A DNA stretch of 60,780 nucleotides from Gemmatimonadaceae bacterium. Its GTDB lineage: Bacteria > Gemmatimonadota > Gemmatimonadetes > Gemmatimonadales > Gemmatimonadaceae. Below the pieces are notes generated by a model. That model did not search any database and was not told the DNA's origin. It was given only the letters and a program-made list of their open reading frames with translations. A program made the translations under genes and the position numbers. This document shows positions 8,612 through 19,108 of this stretch, one piece after another. How positions within the stretch are numbered: the stretch's first letter is position 1; each line of letters begins with the position of its first letter. Location: the NCBI GenBank assembly GCA_020851035.1, contig JADZDM010000011.1:1-60780 (forward strand), given 5' to 3'.

Positions 8612-9099
8612 TGGTCTGCGATGCATGTGGCGAGCGGGATGCCGTGGTGCACCTGACGCAGGTGGTGGACGAGACCATGACGCAGGTGCACCTCTGCGAG
8701 CAGTGTGCGGCCGAGAAGGGGGTGGAGACGACGGTCACGTCGGCGAAGACGCCGCTGACGGCCCTCCTGCAGAGCGTGCAGCAGCAGATGGCCGGCAACC
8801 CGTCGGACCAGGCGCGCTGCGCCTTCTGCCAGGCGACCTACAAGGATTTCCGGGCGTCGGGGCGGCTGGGCTGTGCGCGGTGCTACGGCACGTTCGAGCC
8901 GCAGCTTCGGGACCTGCTGCAGCGCGTGCATGGCGCGACGCGTCACACCGGCCTGGCCTACGGGCCGCCGGCCCCGGACCAGCTCCAGCGGGCCTCCACG
9001 GTGCTCGAGCTCCGCGAGCAGCTGCGCCGTGCGATCGAGCTCGAGCAGTTCGAGCAGGCGGCGAAGCTGCGGGACCGGCTGAAGGAGGTGGCGGAGTGA
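8611..9099 (+). CDS. mcsA: McsA-like activator of protein-arginine kinase
   Basis: The 162-residue protein has four CxxC zinc-binding pairs (CDAC, CEQC, CAFC, CARC) and a C-terminal UVR domain (LREQLRRAIELEQFEQAAKLRDRLKEV). In Bacillus, McsA binds and activates the arginine kinase McsB. The immediate downstream genes are mcsB and clpC, which supports the assignment. Its stop overlaps mcsB by 4 bases (GTGA). Confidence 0.92.
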   Translation: MVCDACGERDAVVHLTQVVDETMTQVHLCEQCAAEKGVETTVTSAKTPLTALLQSVQQQMAGNPSDQARCAFCQATYKDFRASGRLGCARCYGTFEPQLRDLLQRVHGATRHTGLAYGPPAPDQLQRASTVLELREQLRRAIELEQFEQAAKLRDRLKEVAE

Positions 9100-10181
9100 T
9101 CGACTTCACGCTGCTCCCGGATGGCGGGACGCGCTGGCTGGACGGCTCCGGCGAGCATCCGGAGATCGTGTTGTCGACCCGGGTCCGGCTGGCCCGGAAC
9201 GTGGAGGGATTCGCGTTCACGACCCGCGCCCGCGATGGGGAGCGGCTCCGGGTGCTCGGCCAGCTCCGCGATGCGATGCCGAAGGTGCCATCGCTCCGGG
9301 GCGGGGTGATCCTCCGGGTGGATGAGCTGGCGACCCCGGACCGTCAGCTGTTGCACGAGCGGCACCTGGTGAGCCGCGAGCTTGCCGGGCTGGACGGGAC
9401 GCTCGCCGTTCGGACAGGTGCGGCGCTGCTGCTGGCCGATGACGTTTCGGTGATGGTCAACGAGGAGGATCACCTGCGGCTGCAGGCGATGCGCTCCGGG
9501 TTCGACCCCGCGGGGGCGTTCGGCGCGGCGACGGCGCTGGATGACGAGCTCGGCCGTCACGTGCCGTATGCGTGGCACGGCGAGTTCGGGTTCCTGACGG
9601 CCTGTCCCACGAACACGGGCACGGGGCTCCGGGCGTCGGTGCTGATCCACCTGCCGGGGCTGGTGCTGACCAAGGAGATCTCGAAGGTCCTGGCCGGCCT
9701 CCAGCAGATGGGCCTGACCTATCGGGGTTTGTACGGCGAGGGGTCGGAGGTGGTCGGGAACTACTTCCAGGTGAGCAACCAGACGACACTGGGGAAGAGC
9801 GAGGGGGAGTTGCTGGACCAGCTCTCGCGCGTCGTCCGCCATGTGGTGGAGCGGGAGGAGGAGGCCCGCCATGTGCTGCTCCGGGATGCCGGGTATATCA
9901 TTGAGGACAAGCTCTGGCGGGCGTACGGGACGTTGCGGTATGCACGAAGCCTCACCTTCGACGAGGCGATGAACTACCTCAGTGGGGTCCGGCTCGCGCT
10001 GAGCCTGAAACTCCTGGGGTCACCGAGTGTCTATACGCTCAACAAGCTCCTGATTCATTGCCAGGCGGCGCACGTGGCGCAGTACGACGGCCGTGCCACG
10101 TTGTCGGATGGTGATGCCAGCGTGGCGCGTGCACGGTTTGTCCGGGATGCACTCGCTGCCGACGTGGGATCGCACGGATGA
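9096..10181 (+). CDS. mcsB: Protein-arginine kinase McsB
   Basis: McsB phosphorylates arginine side chains and thereby marks proteins for ClpC-ClpP degradation. The 361-residue protein has the phosphagen kinase fold motifs STRVRLARN (about residues 27-35), NEEDHLR (about 122), the catalytic Cys loop CPTNTGTG (about 170) and GNYFQVSNQTTLGKSE. GTG 9096 is preferred because it gives a GTGA overlap with mcsA and the expected N-terminus; reading further upstream would run through mcsA in another frame. It lies between mcsA and clpC. Confidence 0.94.
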   Translation: MIDFTLLPDGGTRWLDGSGEHPEIVLSTRVRLARNVEGFAFTTRARDGERLRVLGQLRDAMPKVPSLRGGVILRVDELATPDRQLLHERHLVSRELAGLDGTLAVRTGAALLLADDVSVMVNEEDHLRLQAMRSGFDPAGAFGAATALDDELGRHVPYAWHGEFGFLTACPTNTGTGLRASVLIHLPGLVLTKEISKVLAGLQQMGLTYRGLYGEGSEVVGNYFQVSNQTTLGKSEGELLDQLSRVVRHVVEREEEARHVLLRDAGYIIEDKLWRAYGTLRYARSLTFDEAMNYLSGVRLALSLKLLGSPSVYTLNKLLIHCQAAHVAQYDGRATLSDGDASVARARFVRDALAADVGSHG

Positions 10182-10212
10182 TCGGCCACCGACTGCCGAA
10201 CCAGAGGTCAGC

Positions 10213-12726
10213 ATGAACGGGTACAACTTCACCGAGCGCGTACGGAAGGTGCTTGCCATGGCCCGCGAGGAAGCGGCGCGCCTGCACCACGAGTACGTCG
10301 GCACCGAGCACATTCTTCTCGGCTTGATCCGCGAGGGCGAGGGGGTGGCAGCCGCCGTGCTGCAGAGCCTCAACGTCGACCTCGACGAGATCCAGCAGAA
10401 GATCGAGGACACGGTGAAGAAGGGGAAGGCGGCGCAAGCCACCGGCCCGGACCTGCCGTACACCTCGCGCGCCAAGAAAGTCCTGGAGCTGGCGATGAGC
10501 GAGGCCCGCGAGCTCAATCACAGCTACGTCGGCACCGAGCACCTGCTGCTTGGCCTGCTCCGTGAGGAGAAGGGCATTGCGGCGCAGGTGCTGACGGAGA
10601 GCGGCGTGAACCTCGACGCCGCGCGCGCCGAGACGCTGCGCCTGCTGGGCACCGAGATGCCGCAGGGTGGCACCCCGACGGCGCAGGCCGGTGGCGGCAC
10701 GGCGCCGGGCGGCGCCCCGAGTGGCGGGAGCGCGAAGGCCGAGAAGAAGTCGAAGACCCCGGCCCTCGACCACTTCTGCCGTGACCTGACGGCGCTGGCC
10801 GCCGAGGGGGCCCTCGACCCGACCATCGGGCGCGCGAAGGAGATCGAGCGCGTGATGGAGGTCCTGTCCCGACGCAAGAAGAACAACCCGGTCCTCATCG
10901 GCGAACCCGGCGTCGGCAAGACGGCGATCGTCGAGGGCCTCGCGCAGCTGATCTCGGGCGGGAACTGCCCGGACAACCTGCGGGACAACCGCGTCCTCTC
11001 GCTGGACATGGCGGCGGTGATCGCCGGCACCAAGTACCGCGGCCAGTTCGAGGAGCGCCTGAAGGCGGTCATGAACGAGATCGCGCAGAACAAGAACGTG
11101 ATCCTGTTCATCGACGAGCTGCACACGCTCGTCGGCGCGGGCGCGGCCGAGGGGGCGATCGATGCCAGCAACATGCTCAAGCCCGCGCTGGCGCGTGGTG
11201 AGCTGCAGTGCGTCGGCGCGTCCACGCTCAACGAGTACCGGAAGTACATCGAGAAGGACGGGGCGCTCGAGCGCCGCTTCCAGACCGTGATCGTGGATCC
11301 GCCGTCGGTGGACGAGACGGTGGACATCCTGAAGGGGCTGCGCAAGAAGTACGAGGACCACCATCGGGTGACGATCCCCGACACGACGCTGCTGGCGGCG
11401 GCGAAGCTGTCCGAGCGCTACATCACCGACCGGTTCCTGCCCGACAAGGCGATCGACGTGATCGACGAGGCGGGGGCGCGGGCACGGCTGGCGGCCCAGG
11501 TGCCGCCGGCAGACGTGGCCGACCTCCGCGGGCAGCTGGACCAGGTGAACGTGGACAAGGAAGGGGCGGTGCGCGACCAGAACTTCGAGAAGGCCGCCTC
11601 GCTGCGCGACCGCGAGCGTGAGCTGCAGGCGGAGATCCGGCAGCGCCAGGAGGAGTGGGAGCAGCGCCGGCAGTCGTTCCGGCCGGTGCTCGGTGAGGAG
11701 GAGATCTCCTTCATCGTGAGCCGCTGGACGGGCATTCCCGTCACCCGCCTGCAGGAGGCCGAGACGGCCCGCCTGCTGCGGATGGAAGAGGAGATGCACG
11801 CGCAGGTGGTCGGGCAGGAGGAGGCGATCAAGTCGCTGGCCCGCTCGATCCGCCGGAGCCGCGCCGGCCTGAAGGACCCGAACCGGCCGATCGGCAGCTT
11901 CATCTTCTGCGGCCCGACCGGCGTCGGCAAGACCGAGGTGGCGCGCCAGCTGGCGAAGTTCCTGTTCGCCGACGCCTCGGCGCTGATCCGCGTGGACATG
12001 AGCGAGTACATGGAGAAGTTCTCCGTCTCGCGGCTGATCGGTGCGCCCCCGGGCTACGTCGGCTACGAGGACAGTGGCACGCTCACGAAGGCCATCCGCC
12101 GCAAGCCGTACAGCGTGATCCTGCTCGACGAGATCGAGAAGGCGCACCCGGACGTGTTCAACATCCTGCTGCAGGTGCTGGATGAAGGGCACCTGACCGA
12201 CAACTACGGCCGCGTGATCGACTTCAAGAACACCGTCGTGATCATGACCAGCAACGTCGGCGCGAAGGAGATCACGAAGGGCAAGGCGCTCGGCTTCGGC
12301 ACCATGGACAGCCGCGGCAGCTTCGAGCGGATCTCGGAGAAGGTGAAGGAGGAGCTGCAGCACACCTTCAACCCCGAGTTCCTGAACCGCCTCGACGACG
12401 TGATCGTGTTCCACCAGCTGAGCAAGGAGCACATCGCGAAGATCGTGGGCGTGATGCTCCGCGAGGTGCAGAAGCGGCTGTCGGACGAGGAGCTGACACT
12501 GAAGCTCACCGACGCCGGGAGCGAGTTCCTGGCGAAGCACGGCTTCGACGAGATGTACGGCGCCCGTCCGCTGAAGCGGGCGATCCAGCGCTACATCGAG
12601 GACCCGCTCTCGGAGAAGATCCTCCTGGGCGAGTTCTCGAAGGGCGACGAGATCGACGTCGACGTGGCCGAAGACGGCACCCGGCTGCAGTTCCGGGTGA
12701 GTGCCAGCGCCACGCCGGCCGCCTGA
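10213..12726 (+). CDS. clpC: ATP-dependent Clp protease ATP-binding subunit ClpC
   Basis: ClpC is a Hsp100 unfoldase that feeds substrates, including arginine-phosphorylated proteins, into ClpP. The 837-residue protein has two N-terminal Clp repeats ([11 protein letters not shown] and [11 protein letters not shown]). Its first AAA module has Walker A GEPGVGKT near residue 230. A UVR-containing middle domain ([19 protein letters not shown]) is diagnostic for ClpC against ClpA or ClpB. A second AAA module has GPTGVGKT near 567. The start ATG 10213 begins at [14 protein letters not shown], the usual N-terminus. A strong hairpin follows. Confidence 0.96.
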   Translation: MNGYNFTERVRKVLAMAREEAARLHHEYVGTEHILLGLIREGEGVAAAVLQSLNVDLDEIQQKIEDTVKKGKAAQATGPDLPYTSRAKKVLELAMSEARELNHSYVGTEHLLLGLLREEKGIAAQVLTESGVNLDAARAETLRLLGTEMPQGGTPTAQAGGGTAPGGAPSGGSAKAEKKSKTPALDHFCRDLTALAAEGALDPTIGRAKEIERVMEVLSRRKKNNPVLIGEPGVGKTAIVEGLAQLISGGNCPDNLRDNRVLSLDMAAVIAGTKYRGQFEERLKAVMNEIAQNKNVILFIDELHTLVGAGAAEGAIDASNMLKPALARGELQCVGASTLNEYRKYIEKDGALERRFQTVIVDPPSVDETVDILKGLRKKYEDHHRVTIPDTTLLAAAKLSERYITDRFLPDKAIDVIDEAGARARLAAQVPPADVADLRGQLDQVNVDKEGAVRDQNFEKAASLRDRERELQAEIRQRQEEWEQRRQSFRPVLGEEEISFIVSRWTGIPVTRLQEAETARLLRMEEEMHAQVVGQEEAIKSLARSIRRSRAGLKDPNRPIGSFIFCGPTGVGKTEVARQLAKFLFADASALIRVDMSEYMEKFSVSRLIGAPPGYVGYEDSGTLTKAIRRKPYSVILLDEIEKAHPDVFNILLQVLDEGHLTDNYGRVIDFKNTVVIMTSNVGAKEITKGKALGFGTMDSRGSFERISEKVKEELQHTFNPEFLNRLDDVIVFHQLSKEHIAKIVGVMLREVQKRLSDEELTLKLTDAGSEFLAKHGFDEMYGARPLKRAIQRYIEDPLSEKILLGEFSKGDEIDVDVAEDGTRLQFRVSASATPAA

Positions 12727-12768
12727 GTCCGGGGGGGGCGGGACAACTGAAATGGGCGTTTCGTGAAA

Positions 12769-12803
12769 CAGCCGGTCGGGTCGCGGGTAGACCCGACCGG
12801 CTG
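12769..12803 (+). terminator. Intrinsic terminator after clpC
   Basis: A perfect 14-bp stem (CAGCCGGTCGGGTC at 12769-12782, complement at 12790-12803) encloses a 7-nt loop. A modest T-rich stretch (ACATTTTC) follows some 8 bases later. It separates the clpC operon from bamA, which begins only 22 bases downstream. Confidence 0.75.
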
Positions 12804-12815
12804 ACCCGTTACATT
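12788..12815 (+). promoter_or_regulatory. Candidate bamA promoter overlapping the terminator
   Basis: TAGACC (12788-12793) and TACATT (12810-12815), 16 bases apart, resemble -35 and -10 boxes. The -35 lies inside the terminator stem. A start point near 12822 would give an almost leaderless bamA message. This is weak evidence based only on consensus similarity. Confidence 0.3.
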
Positions 12816-12825
12816 TTCCCTGCTT

Positions 12826-15288
12826 ATGCCCGTTTTCCGTCACTCCGCGGCCGCCATCGTGGCAGCCGTCCTCTGCCTCCCCTTCTCCCGCGCCACGGCG
12901 CAGCAGGAGGCCGGCCCGGGCGCGTGCGCCCTTCCCGACTCGGTGGCGGTGGAGGGCAACCTCCGCATCACCAATGACCAGGTGCTCTCGGATGCCGAGC
13001 TGGGGTCGGGCGTCGCGCTCAACTTCAAGAGCATCCAGAAGGCGATCCGGCAGCTCTATGCGACGGGCAACTTCAGTGACGTGCGCGTCGGCTGCCGGGT
13101 GCACGACGGGCCGCCGATCCTGGCCACCATCGTCCTCGGGGTGACCGAGCGGCCGCTGCTCGGCGACGTGGACGTCACCGGCGGTGACCGGATCCCGACC
13201 CGCACGCTCAAGGACAAGGTCGACCTGCTGATCGGCCGCCCGGTGGACGCGGCGCTGGTGGCGAAGACCAAGCAGCGCCTCGACTCGATCTACGAGGCGG
13301 CGGGCTACTACCTGGCGCGCGTGACGGTCGACACCGTGATGATGGGCGACCAGCGTGCCAAGGTGACCTTCCGCGTCTCCGAGGGGCGCCGCCTCGCGGT
13401 CAGCGGCGTGCGCGTGCAGGGGTTGCGGAACCTCGCGCCGGCCGACGTCGTCGCGACGATGAAGACGAAGCCCGAGGGCTTCCTCTGGTTCCGGAAGGGC
13501 GAGTTCGACGAGGACAACTTCGCCGGCGACCTCACCGAGCGGATCCCGGAGCTGCTCGGCAAGCAGGGCTTCATCGATGGCGTGGTGGAGCGGGACACGC
13601 TGATCGTGGACCGCGAGCGAGGCAAGGGGATGATCGAGCTGCAGGTGCGCGAGGGGCCGCGCTATGCACTCGGATCGTTCGAGGCGCTCGGCAACCGGCG
13701 GTTCTCCACCGAGGAGATCCAGCGGCTCTATCCGTTCCAGGAGCAGTCGGTGTCACTGACGGAGCGGGCGAGGGCGCTGCTGCGCCGGCGCGGCCCGTCG
13801 CTGCCGCCGAACACCTTCGACCAGGGGCGCTGGGACGAGGGGACGCGCAAGGTGCAGACGGCGTACAGCAACGAGGGCTACATCTACGCCCGCGTGCGCC
13901 CGATCGTCGACCGCGATTCCACCAACGGCCGGCACGTCGCGAACCTGCGCTGGGAGATCGAGGAGGGGCAGCCGGCGATCGTGAACCGGGTGGAGATCCT
14001 TGGCAACGACCACACGGTCGAGAGCTGCATCCGGAACGCGCTGCTGATCGTGACGGGCGACGTGTTCAACCAGGATCGGCTGATCCGCTCCTACCAGAAC
14101 CTCGGCAACCTCGGCTTCTTCGAGACGCCGGTGCCGAACCCGGACACGCGCCCGGACTCGACGGGGGACGTGGACATCATCTTCCGGGTGAAGGAGAAGC
14201 AGACCGGCAACGTGAACTTCGGTGCCTCGGCGGGCCAGGGGCTGGGCGTGGGTGGCTTCATCGGCCTCCAGCAGCCCAACCTCTTCGGCCGCTGCAAGTC
14301 CGGCTCGCTCAACTGGAACTTCGGCCGCTACCAGAACAACTTCCAGGCGTCGTACACGGACCCGCAGATCCGCCTGTCGCAGGTGTCGGGGACGGTGAAC
14401 GCGTACCGCACGCAGAACCGCTACCAGGGCATCGGTGGCTTCTCGAACTTCAACGGCGGCTTCGGCCAGCCGATCCAGACCGGCTTCAGCCTCCAGCTCG
14501 GCTTCCCGGTGCCGCAGTCGCCCTACACGCGCCTCTTCGTCTCCTACGGCCTCGAGAGCGTGCGCTTCGGGAGCTCCGGGTTCCTCGGTGAGCAGGCGCT
14601 GCTCTACAGCGGGTCGAACGTGCGCAGCTACGTCGGGGCCACGGTGGGCTATGACACGCGGGTGGACCTGCCGTTCGCCTCGGCCGGCGCGCAGCGCACC
14701 TTCACGGCGCAGTTCAACGGGCTCGGTGGCACGTCGCGGTTCCAGCGGTACTCGATCGACCTGAAGAACTACGCCACGCTGGCGCAGTTCGGGGGCAGCA
14801 AGCCCGGTTCGCAGCCGATGAAGGTGGTGGCCGGCCTGTCGGTGCGCTCGGGCGCGGTGCTCGGCAGCGCGGGCGCATTCCGGTTCACGCAGCAGTTCAA
14901 CATGGGCGGCGTGCAGTACGGCGAGCCGCTGCGCGGCTATCCCGAGTTCTCGATCACGCCCGACGGCTTCCTGCCGGATGCGACCAGCAACGCGGCCGCG
15001 TACAACAACCCGGGTGCCGCGTTCTTCTCGAGCACGGCGGAGATCGGGCTCCGGCTCAACTCGATGTTCTACGTGAACGGCTTCTTCGATGCCGGCAACG
15101 TGTACCGCCGCGTGCAGCAGTTCGATCCGACGCGCCTCTTCCGCGGCGCCGGCTTCGGCCTCTCCACCGTCACCCCGCTGGGCCCGCTTGGCCTCGACTG
15201 GGCATACGGCATGGATCGCGTGGATTCGTTCGGCCGTCCGGCACCCGCCTGGCAGCTGCATTTCCGCCTCGGCGGTCAATCGTTCTGA
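12826..15288 (+). CDS. bamA: Outer membrane protein assembly factor BamA
   Basis: BamA is the core of the complex that inserts beta-barrel proteins into the outer membrane. The 820-residue protein begins with a signal peptide (cleavage near ATAQQEAG, residue ~25). POTRA repeats follow through about residue 450, then the C-terminal beta-barrel. The conserved loop-6 motif appears as LRGYPEFS. The chain ends in an aromatic residue (GGQSF), the outer-membrane sorting signal. It heads the envelope operon, followed directly by skp and the lpx genes. Confidence 0.94.
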   Translation: MPVFRHSAAAIVAAVLCLPFSRATAQQEAGPGACALPDSVAVEGNLRITNDQVLSDAELGSGVALNFKSIQKAIRQLYATGNFSDVRVGCRVHDGPPILATIVLGVTERPLLGDVDVTGGDRIPTRTLKDKVDLLIGRPVDAALVAKTKQRLDSIYEAAGYYLARVTVDTVMMGDQRAKVTFRVSEGRRLAVSGVRVQGLRNLAPADVVATMKTKPEGFLWFRKGEFDEDNFAGDLTERIPELLGKQGFIDGVVERDTLIVDRERGKGMIELQVREGPRYALGSFEALGNRRFSTEEIQRLYPFQEQSVSLTERARALLRRRGPSLPPNTFDQGRWDEGTRKVQTAYSNEGYIYARVRPIVDRDSTNGRHVANLRWEIEEGQPAIVNRVEILGNDHTVESCIRNALLIVTGDVFNQDRLIRSYQNLGNLGFFETPVPNPDTRPDSTGDVDIIFRVKEKQTGNVNFGASAGQGLGVGGFIGLQQPNLFGRCKSGSLNWNFGRYQNNFQASYTDPQIRLSQVSGTVNAYRTQNRYQGIGGFSNFNGGFGQPIQTGFSLQLGFPVPQSPYTRLFVSYGLESVRFGSSGFLGEQALLYSGSNVRSYVGATVGYDTRVDLPFASAGAQRTFTAQFNGLGGTSRFQRYSIDLKNYATLAQFGGSKPGSQPMKVVAGLSVRSGAVLGSAGAFRFTQQFNMGGVQYGEPLRGYPEFSITPDGFLPDATSNAAAYNNPGAAFFSSTAEIGLRLNSMFYVNGFFDAGNVYRRVQQFDPTRLFRGAGFGLSTVTPLGPLGLDWAYGMDRVDSFGRPAPAWQLHFRLGGQSF

Positions 15289-15311
15289 TCATTCTTCCTG
15301 TGGAGTCAGCA

Positions 15312-15986
15312 ATGCGTGTCGTGAGTCGGATGGTGGCTGGTGGTGTGCTGCTGGCGTCGGTGGCCGGCGTGGCGGTGGCGCAGGGTGCCGCGCCCGCCGT
15401 GACGCCCCCGGCCGCCGCGGTGAAGGTGGCATACCTGAACTCCAACCAGGTGCTCGAGGGCGCTCCCGGGCGCGCCGAGGCGCTGGCGCAGTTCGAGAAG
15501 GAGACGCTCCCGATGCGCACGCAGATGCAGCGCATGCAGGACTCGCTGCAGGGCATCATCGGCGAGTACCAGAAGGCGGCGCCGCAGCTCACGCCGGCCC
15601 AGCGGGCGCAGCGTGAGTCGGTGCTCGGCGCGAAGCAGCAGGAATTCCAGCAGCGCGCCCAGGAGATGCAGCAGGCTGCCCAGGCCCGCCAGGAGGAGCT
15701 GATGGCGCCGATCATGGAGCAGGTGAACAAGGTGATCCAGGACGTGCGCGCCGAGGACGGCTATGCCTTCATCTTCGACGCGGGTGCCCAGGTGCCGTTC
15801 ATCGTGTCGGCGGACAAGAACCTCGACATCACGTCCCGCGTCATCGACCGGCTGAAGTCGCTGGGCGCGCCGAAGCTGCCGGCACCGATCACGCTCGGTG
15901 CCCCGCCGGCCACGGCCCCGACGACGGCCCGGCCCGCGGCCGGCCCGGTCGCGACGCCCGCCGGTGTGACGCGCCCGCGTCCGTAA
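15312..15986 (+). CDS. skp: OmpH/Skp-family periplasmic chaperone
   Basis: The 224-residue protein has a signal peptide ([21 protein letters not shown]) and a long charged helical middle rich in Gln and Glu, typical of Skp tentacles that hold unfolded outer membrane proteins. The opening of the mature part, [16 protein letters not shown], is the family hallmark. ATG 15312 is preferred over GTG 15300 because a GGAG at 15302-15305 sits at good spacing. The bamA-skp-lpxD order is conserved in many diderms. Confidence 0.9.
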   Translation: MRVVSRMVAGGVLLASVAGVAVAQGAAPAVTPPAAAVKVAYLNSNQVLEGAPGRAEALAQFEKETLPMRTQMQRMQDSLQGIIGEYQKAAPQLTPAQRAQRESVLGAKQQEFQQRAQEMQQAAQARQEELMAPIMEQVNKVIQDVRAEDGYAFIFDAGAQVPFIVSADKNLDITSRVIDRLKSLGAPKLPAPITLGAPPATAPTTARPAAGPVATPAGVTRPRP

Positions 15987-15990
15987 GCCG

Positions 15991-17046
15991 GTGACCGTGG
16001 CGGAGGGAAGCGCGGGAAAGCCAGCTGCGCAGACCGCCGCCGCCATCGCGGCGGCCGTCGGCGGGTCGCTCGAGGGGAATGCCGGGCACGAAGTGACGCG
16101 CGTGGCAGGGCTCGACGTCGCCGACGGCGCGTCATTGTCGTTCCTCGCGGCGGCGCGCTATGCCGGTGAGGCGGCGGCCTCGCGGGCCGGTGTCGTGCTC
16201 GTGACGCCGGCGCTGGCCGGCCACGTGGCGCATGCACCGGCGCGCATCCTCGTCGCGGCCCCGCAGTTGGCGATGCTCGCCGCACTGCCGCTGCTGCACC
16301 CCGCAGCGCCGCCGGAGCCGGGCGTGCATGCCAGCGCCGTCGTCGGGGCCCGGGTGCGGCTCGGCGACGGCGTCTCGATCGGTCCGCGCGCCGTGATCGG
16401 TGACGACGCCGTGATCGGGGCGCGCTCCCGCATCGGTGCCGGCGTGGTGCTTGGCGCCGGTGTGATCCTCGGCGAGGACTGCATCCTGCATGCGAACGTG
16501 ACCGCCTACACCGGCGCCGTGCTCGGTGATCGGGTGCAGGTGCAGTCGGGCGCCGTGCTGGCTGGCGACGGCTTCGGCTATGTCTTCCATGCCGGCGCGC
16601 ACCAGAAGATCCCGCACGTGGGGCGGTGCGTGCTGGAGTCGGACGTGGAGATCGGGGCGAACAGCACCATCGACCGCGGGAGCGTCGGTGACACCGTGAT
16701 CGGTGCGGGCACCAAGATCGACAACCTCGTGATGGTCGGCCACAACGTGCGGATGGGCCAGCGTTGCCTGGTGATGTCGCAGGCCGGCATCTCCGGCTCC
16801 ACACGCATCGGGGACGGCGTGATCATCGCCGGCCAGGCCGGCCTCGCCGGGCACCTCAGCGTCGGCAGCGGTGCGCGGCTGGCGGCGCAGGCCGGCGTGA
16901 TCGGCGACGTGCCGGCGGGGGAGACCTGGAGCGGCTACCCCGCGCGCCCGCACCGGGAGGCGCTGCGCGCACAGGCCGCGTTGTTCAAGCTGCCGGCCCT
17001 GCTGCGGACCCTGGCGGCCGGCCGGAAGGACGGCGAGACGTCGTGA
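15991..17046 (+). CDS. lpxD: UDP-3-O-acylglucosamine N-acyltransferase
   Basis: LpxD adds the amide-linked acyl chain in the third step of lipid A synthesis. The 351-residue protein has an N-terminal uridine-binding domain and a long left-handed beta-helix of hexapeptide repeats ([23 protein letters not shown]). The catalytic His lies in [16 protein letters not shown] 15991 is used; a second in-frame GTG lies two codons downstream. The stop overlaps lpxC-fabZ by 4 bases (GTGA). Confidence 0.94.
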   Translation: MTVAEGSAGKPAAQTAAAIAAAVGGSLEGNAGHEVTRVAGLDVADGASLSFLAAARYAGEAAASRAGVVLVTPALAGHVAHAPARILVAAPQLAMLAALPLLHPAAPPEPGVHASAVVGARVRLGDGVSIGPRAVIGDDAVIGARSRIGAGVVLGAGVILGEDCILHANVTAYTGAVLGDRVQVQSGAVLAGDGFGYVFHAGAHQKIPHVGRCVLESDVEIGANSTIDRGSVGDTVIGAGTKIDNLVMVGHNVRMGQRCLVMSQAGISGSTRIGDGVIIAGQAGLAGHLSVGSGARLAAQAGVIGDVPAGETWSGYPARPHREALRAQAALFKLPALLRTLAAGRKDGETS

Positions 17047-18320
17047 GCGCCGTCCGCCGGCAGACCATCCGCACCCCCGTCACCGTGCACGGCGTCGGTG
17101 TGCACCTCGGCCAGCCGGTCGCGCTGCGATTCGAGCCGGCGGCGCCGCGCGCAGGCGTCTCGTTCGTGCGCGGCGACCGGCCAGGCTCGGCGCCGGTCGC
17201 CGCCCACGCCTCGGTGGCGCAGTTCGCCGACCGTCGCACGCAGCTTGGCCTGGGTGACGCCGCCTTCCACACCGTGGAGCACGTGCTGGCCGCCGTCGCC
17301 GCACTGCAGGTGGACGACCTGCGCATCGTGATGGACGCGCCGGAGCCGCCGATCGGCGACGGGAGTGCGCGGCCGTTCGTGGAGGCGCTGCTGCAGGCGG
17401 GGCTCGTGGAGCATGGCGGTGCGGCCCGCTACCTCACGGTGACCGAGCCGATCCGGGTGGTCGACGGCGAGTCCACATACGAGGCGGCGCCCGCCCCCGG
17501 CCTCGACCTCGAGGTCACGATCGCCTTTCCGCATCCGCTGATCGGCGAGCAGGCCACCCGCCTGACGGTCACGCCGGCCAGCTTCACCCGGGAGCTGGCC
17601 GGCGCCCGGACGTTCGGTTTCGTGCACGAGGTGGAAGCGTTGCGCGCCGCCGGCTTGATTCAGGGGGCGAGCACGGCGAATGCGGTGGTGCTCGATGCGA
17701 ATGGCCTGGTGGAGACGACGCTCCGCTGGCCCGACGAGTTCGTGCGCCACAAGGCGCTTGATTGTGTTGGAGACCTGGCGCTGGCCGGCGCACGGGTCCG
17801 CGGCCACATCCGCGCCCATCGACCGAGCCACAAGGGCACGTTGCTGTTCGTCCGCGAGCTGCTCCGGACCGCACACGAGGAGACCACGGTGCTGAACATC
17901 GAAGAGATCATGCAGGTGCTGCCGCACCGCTACCCGTTCCTGCTCGTGGACCGGATCCTGGAGCTGGAGGAGGGCAAGCGCGTGGTCGGCATGAAGAACG
18001 TCACGATCAACGAGCCGTTCTTCCAGGGGCACTTTCCCGGGCACCCGATCATGCCCGGCGTCCTGATCGTCGAGGCGATGGCGCAGGTGGGCGGCATGCT
18101 GATGCTCGGCGGGGTGGCGGAACCGGCCTCGAAGGTCGTGTACTTCGCGAGCCTGGACAACGTGAAGTTCCGCAAGCCGGTGCGCCCGGGTGACCAGCTC
18201 CGCTTCGAGCTCGACGTGATCCAGATCCGCGGGACGCTCTGCAAGATGCACGGTGTCGCGAAGGTGGATGGCGAGGTCGTGTGCGAGGCCGACATGGCGG
18301 CCGTGGTGCGGCCCCGATGA
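17043..18320 (+). CDS. lpxC-fabZ: Bifunctional LpxC deacetylase / FabZ dehydratase
   Basis: One 425-residue chain joins two enzymes. Residues ~1-280 are LpxC, the zinc deacetylase that commits UDP-acyl-GlcNAc to lipid A: zinc ligand motifs HTVEH (about 76-80) and [13 protein letters not shown], and the catalytic RPSHKG. Residues ~285-425 are FabZ, the hydroxyacyl-ACP dehydratase of fatty acid elongation: [13 protein letters not shown] and the active-site [13 protein letters not shown]. No stop or frameshift separates them. The fusion is known in Bacteroidetes and relatives. GTG 17043 overlaps lpxD; the stop overlaps lpxA. Confidence 0.95.
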   Translation: MSAVRRQTIRTPVTVHGVGVHLGQPVALRFEPAAPRAGVSFVRGDRPGSAPVAAHASVAQFADRRTQLGLGDAAFHTVEHVLAAVAALQVDDLRIVMDAPEPPIGDGSARPFVEALLQAGLVEHGGAARYLTVTEPIRVVDGESTYEAAPAPGLDLEVTIAFPHPLIGEQATRLTVTPASFTRELAGARTFGFVHEVEALRAAGLIQGASTANAVVLDANGLVETTLRWPDEFVRHKALDCVGDLALAGARVRGHIRAHRPSHKGTLLFVRELLRTAHEETTVLNIEEIMQVLPHRYPFLLVDRILELEEGKRVVGMKNVTINEPFFQGHFPGHPIMPGVLIVEAMAQVGGMLMLGGVAEPASKVVYFASLDNVKFRKPVRPGDQLRFELDVIQIRGTLCKMHGVAKVDGEVVCEADMAAVVRPR

Positions 18321-19108
18321 CCGGGACGCAGGCGGTCGGCACCATCCATCCCACGGCCATCATCGCGCCGTCGGCGGTGCTCGGTGAACGGGTGGAGATC
18401 GGCCCCTATGCCTACGTCGGCGACGAGTGCGTGGTCGGCGACGGGTGCGTGATCGCGATGCGCGCGACGCTCGAGCGCAACGTGCACCTCGCCGCCGGCG
18501 TGAAGGTCGGCATCGGCTCGGTGCTCGGCGGCGACCCGCAGGACCTGAAGTACAAGGGCGAGCACACGACGGTGGAGATCGGCGAGAACACCGTGATCCG
18601 CGAGTACTCCACGATCAACCGCGGCACCAGCCATTCGCAGAAGACGTCGGTGGGCAGCGGCACCTTCCTCATGTCGTACGTCCACCTCGCGCACGACTGC
18701 CAGATCGGCAACGGGGTGATCATCGGCAACGGCACGCAGCTCGCCGGCCACGTGAACATCGACGACCGCGCGATCGTGTCGGGGCTGGTCGCGGTGCACC
18801 AGTTCGCGCGCATCGGCCGCCACTCGTTCGTGGGCGGCTGCTCGCGGGTGGCGAAGGACGTGCCGCCCTACCTGAAGGCGGTCGGCAACCCGGTGAAGCT
18901 CTACGGCCTGAACTCGGTCGGCCTCCAGCGGAGCGGCTTCGACGACGCGATCGTGCGCGAGCTCAAGCGCGCCTACCGCCTGGTCTTCCGCTCGGAGCTC
19001 AACGTCTCGCAGGCCATCGGCCGCGCGCGCGCCGAGCTGCAGGGCTTCCCGGAGGTGCTCGCGTTCCTCACGTTCATCGAGGAGAGTGAGCGGGGGATCG
19101 GCTTCTGA
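18317..19108 (+). CDS. lpxA: UDP-N-acetylglucosamine acyltransferase
   Basis: LpxA performs the first acylation of lipid A synthesis. The 263-residue protein matches the family length. Hexapeptide repeats form the beta-helix ([22 protein letters not shown]), and the catalytic His lies in [12 protein letters not shown]. The characteristic segments [11 protein letters not shown] and VGLQRSGF are intact. ATG 18317 gives an ATGA overlap with the FabZ end. Its stop overlaps the proposed CTG start of the next gene. Confidence 0.95.
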   Translation: MTGTQAVGTIHPTAIIAPSAVLGERVEIGPYAYVGDECVVGDGCVIAMRATLERNVHLAAGVKVGIGSVLGGDPQDLKYKGEHTTVEIGENTVIREYSTINRGTSHSQKTSVGSGTFLMSYVHLAHDCQIGNGVIIGNGTQLAGHVNIDDRAIVSGLVAVHQFARIGRHSFVGGCSRVAKDVPPYLKAVGNPVKLYGLNSVGLQRSGFDDAIVRELKRAYRLVFRSELNVSQAIGRARAELQGFPEVLAFLTFIEESERGIGF

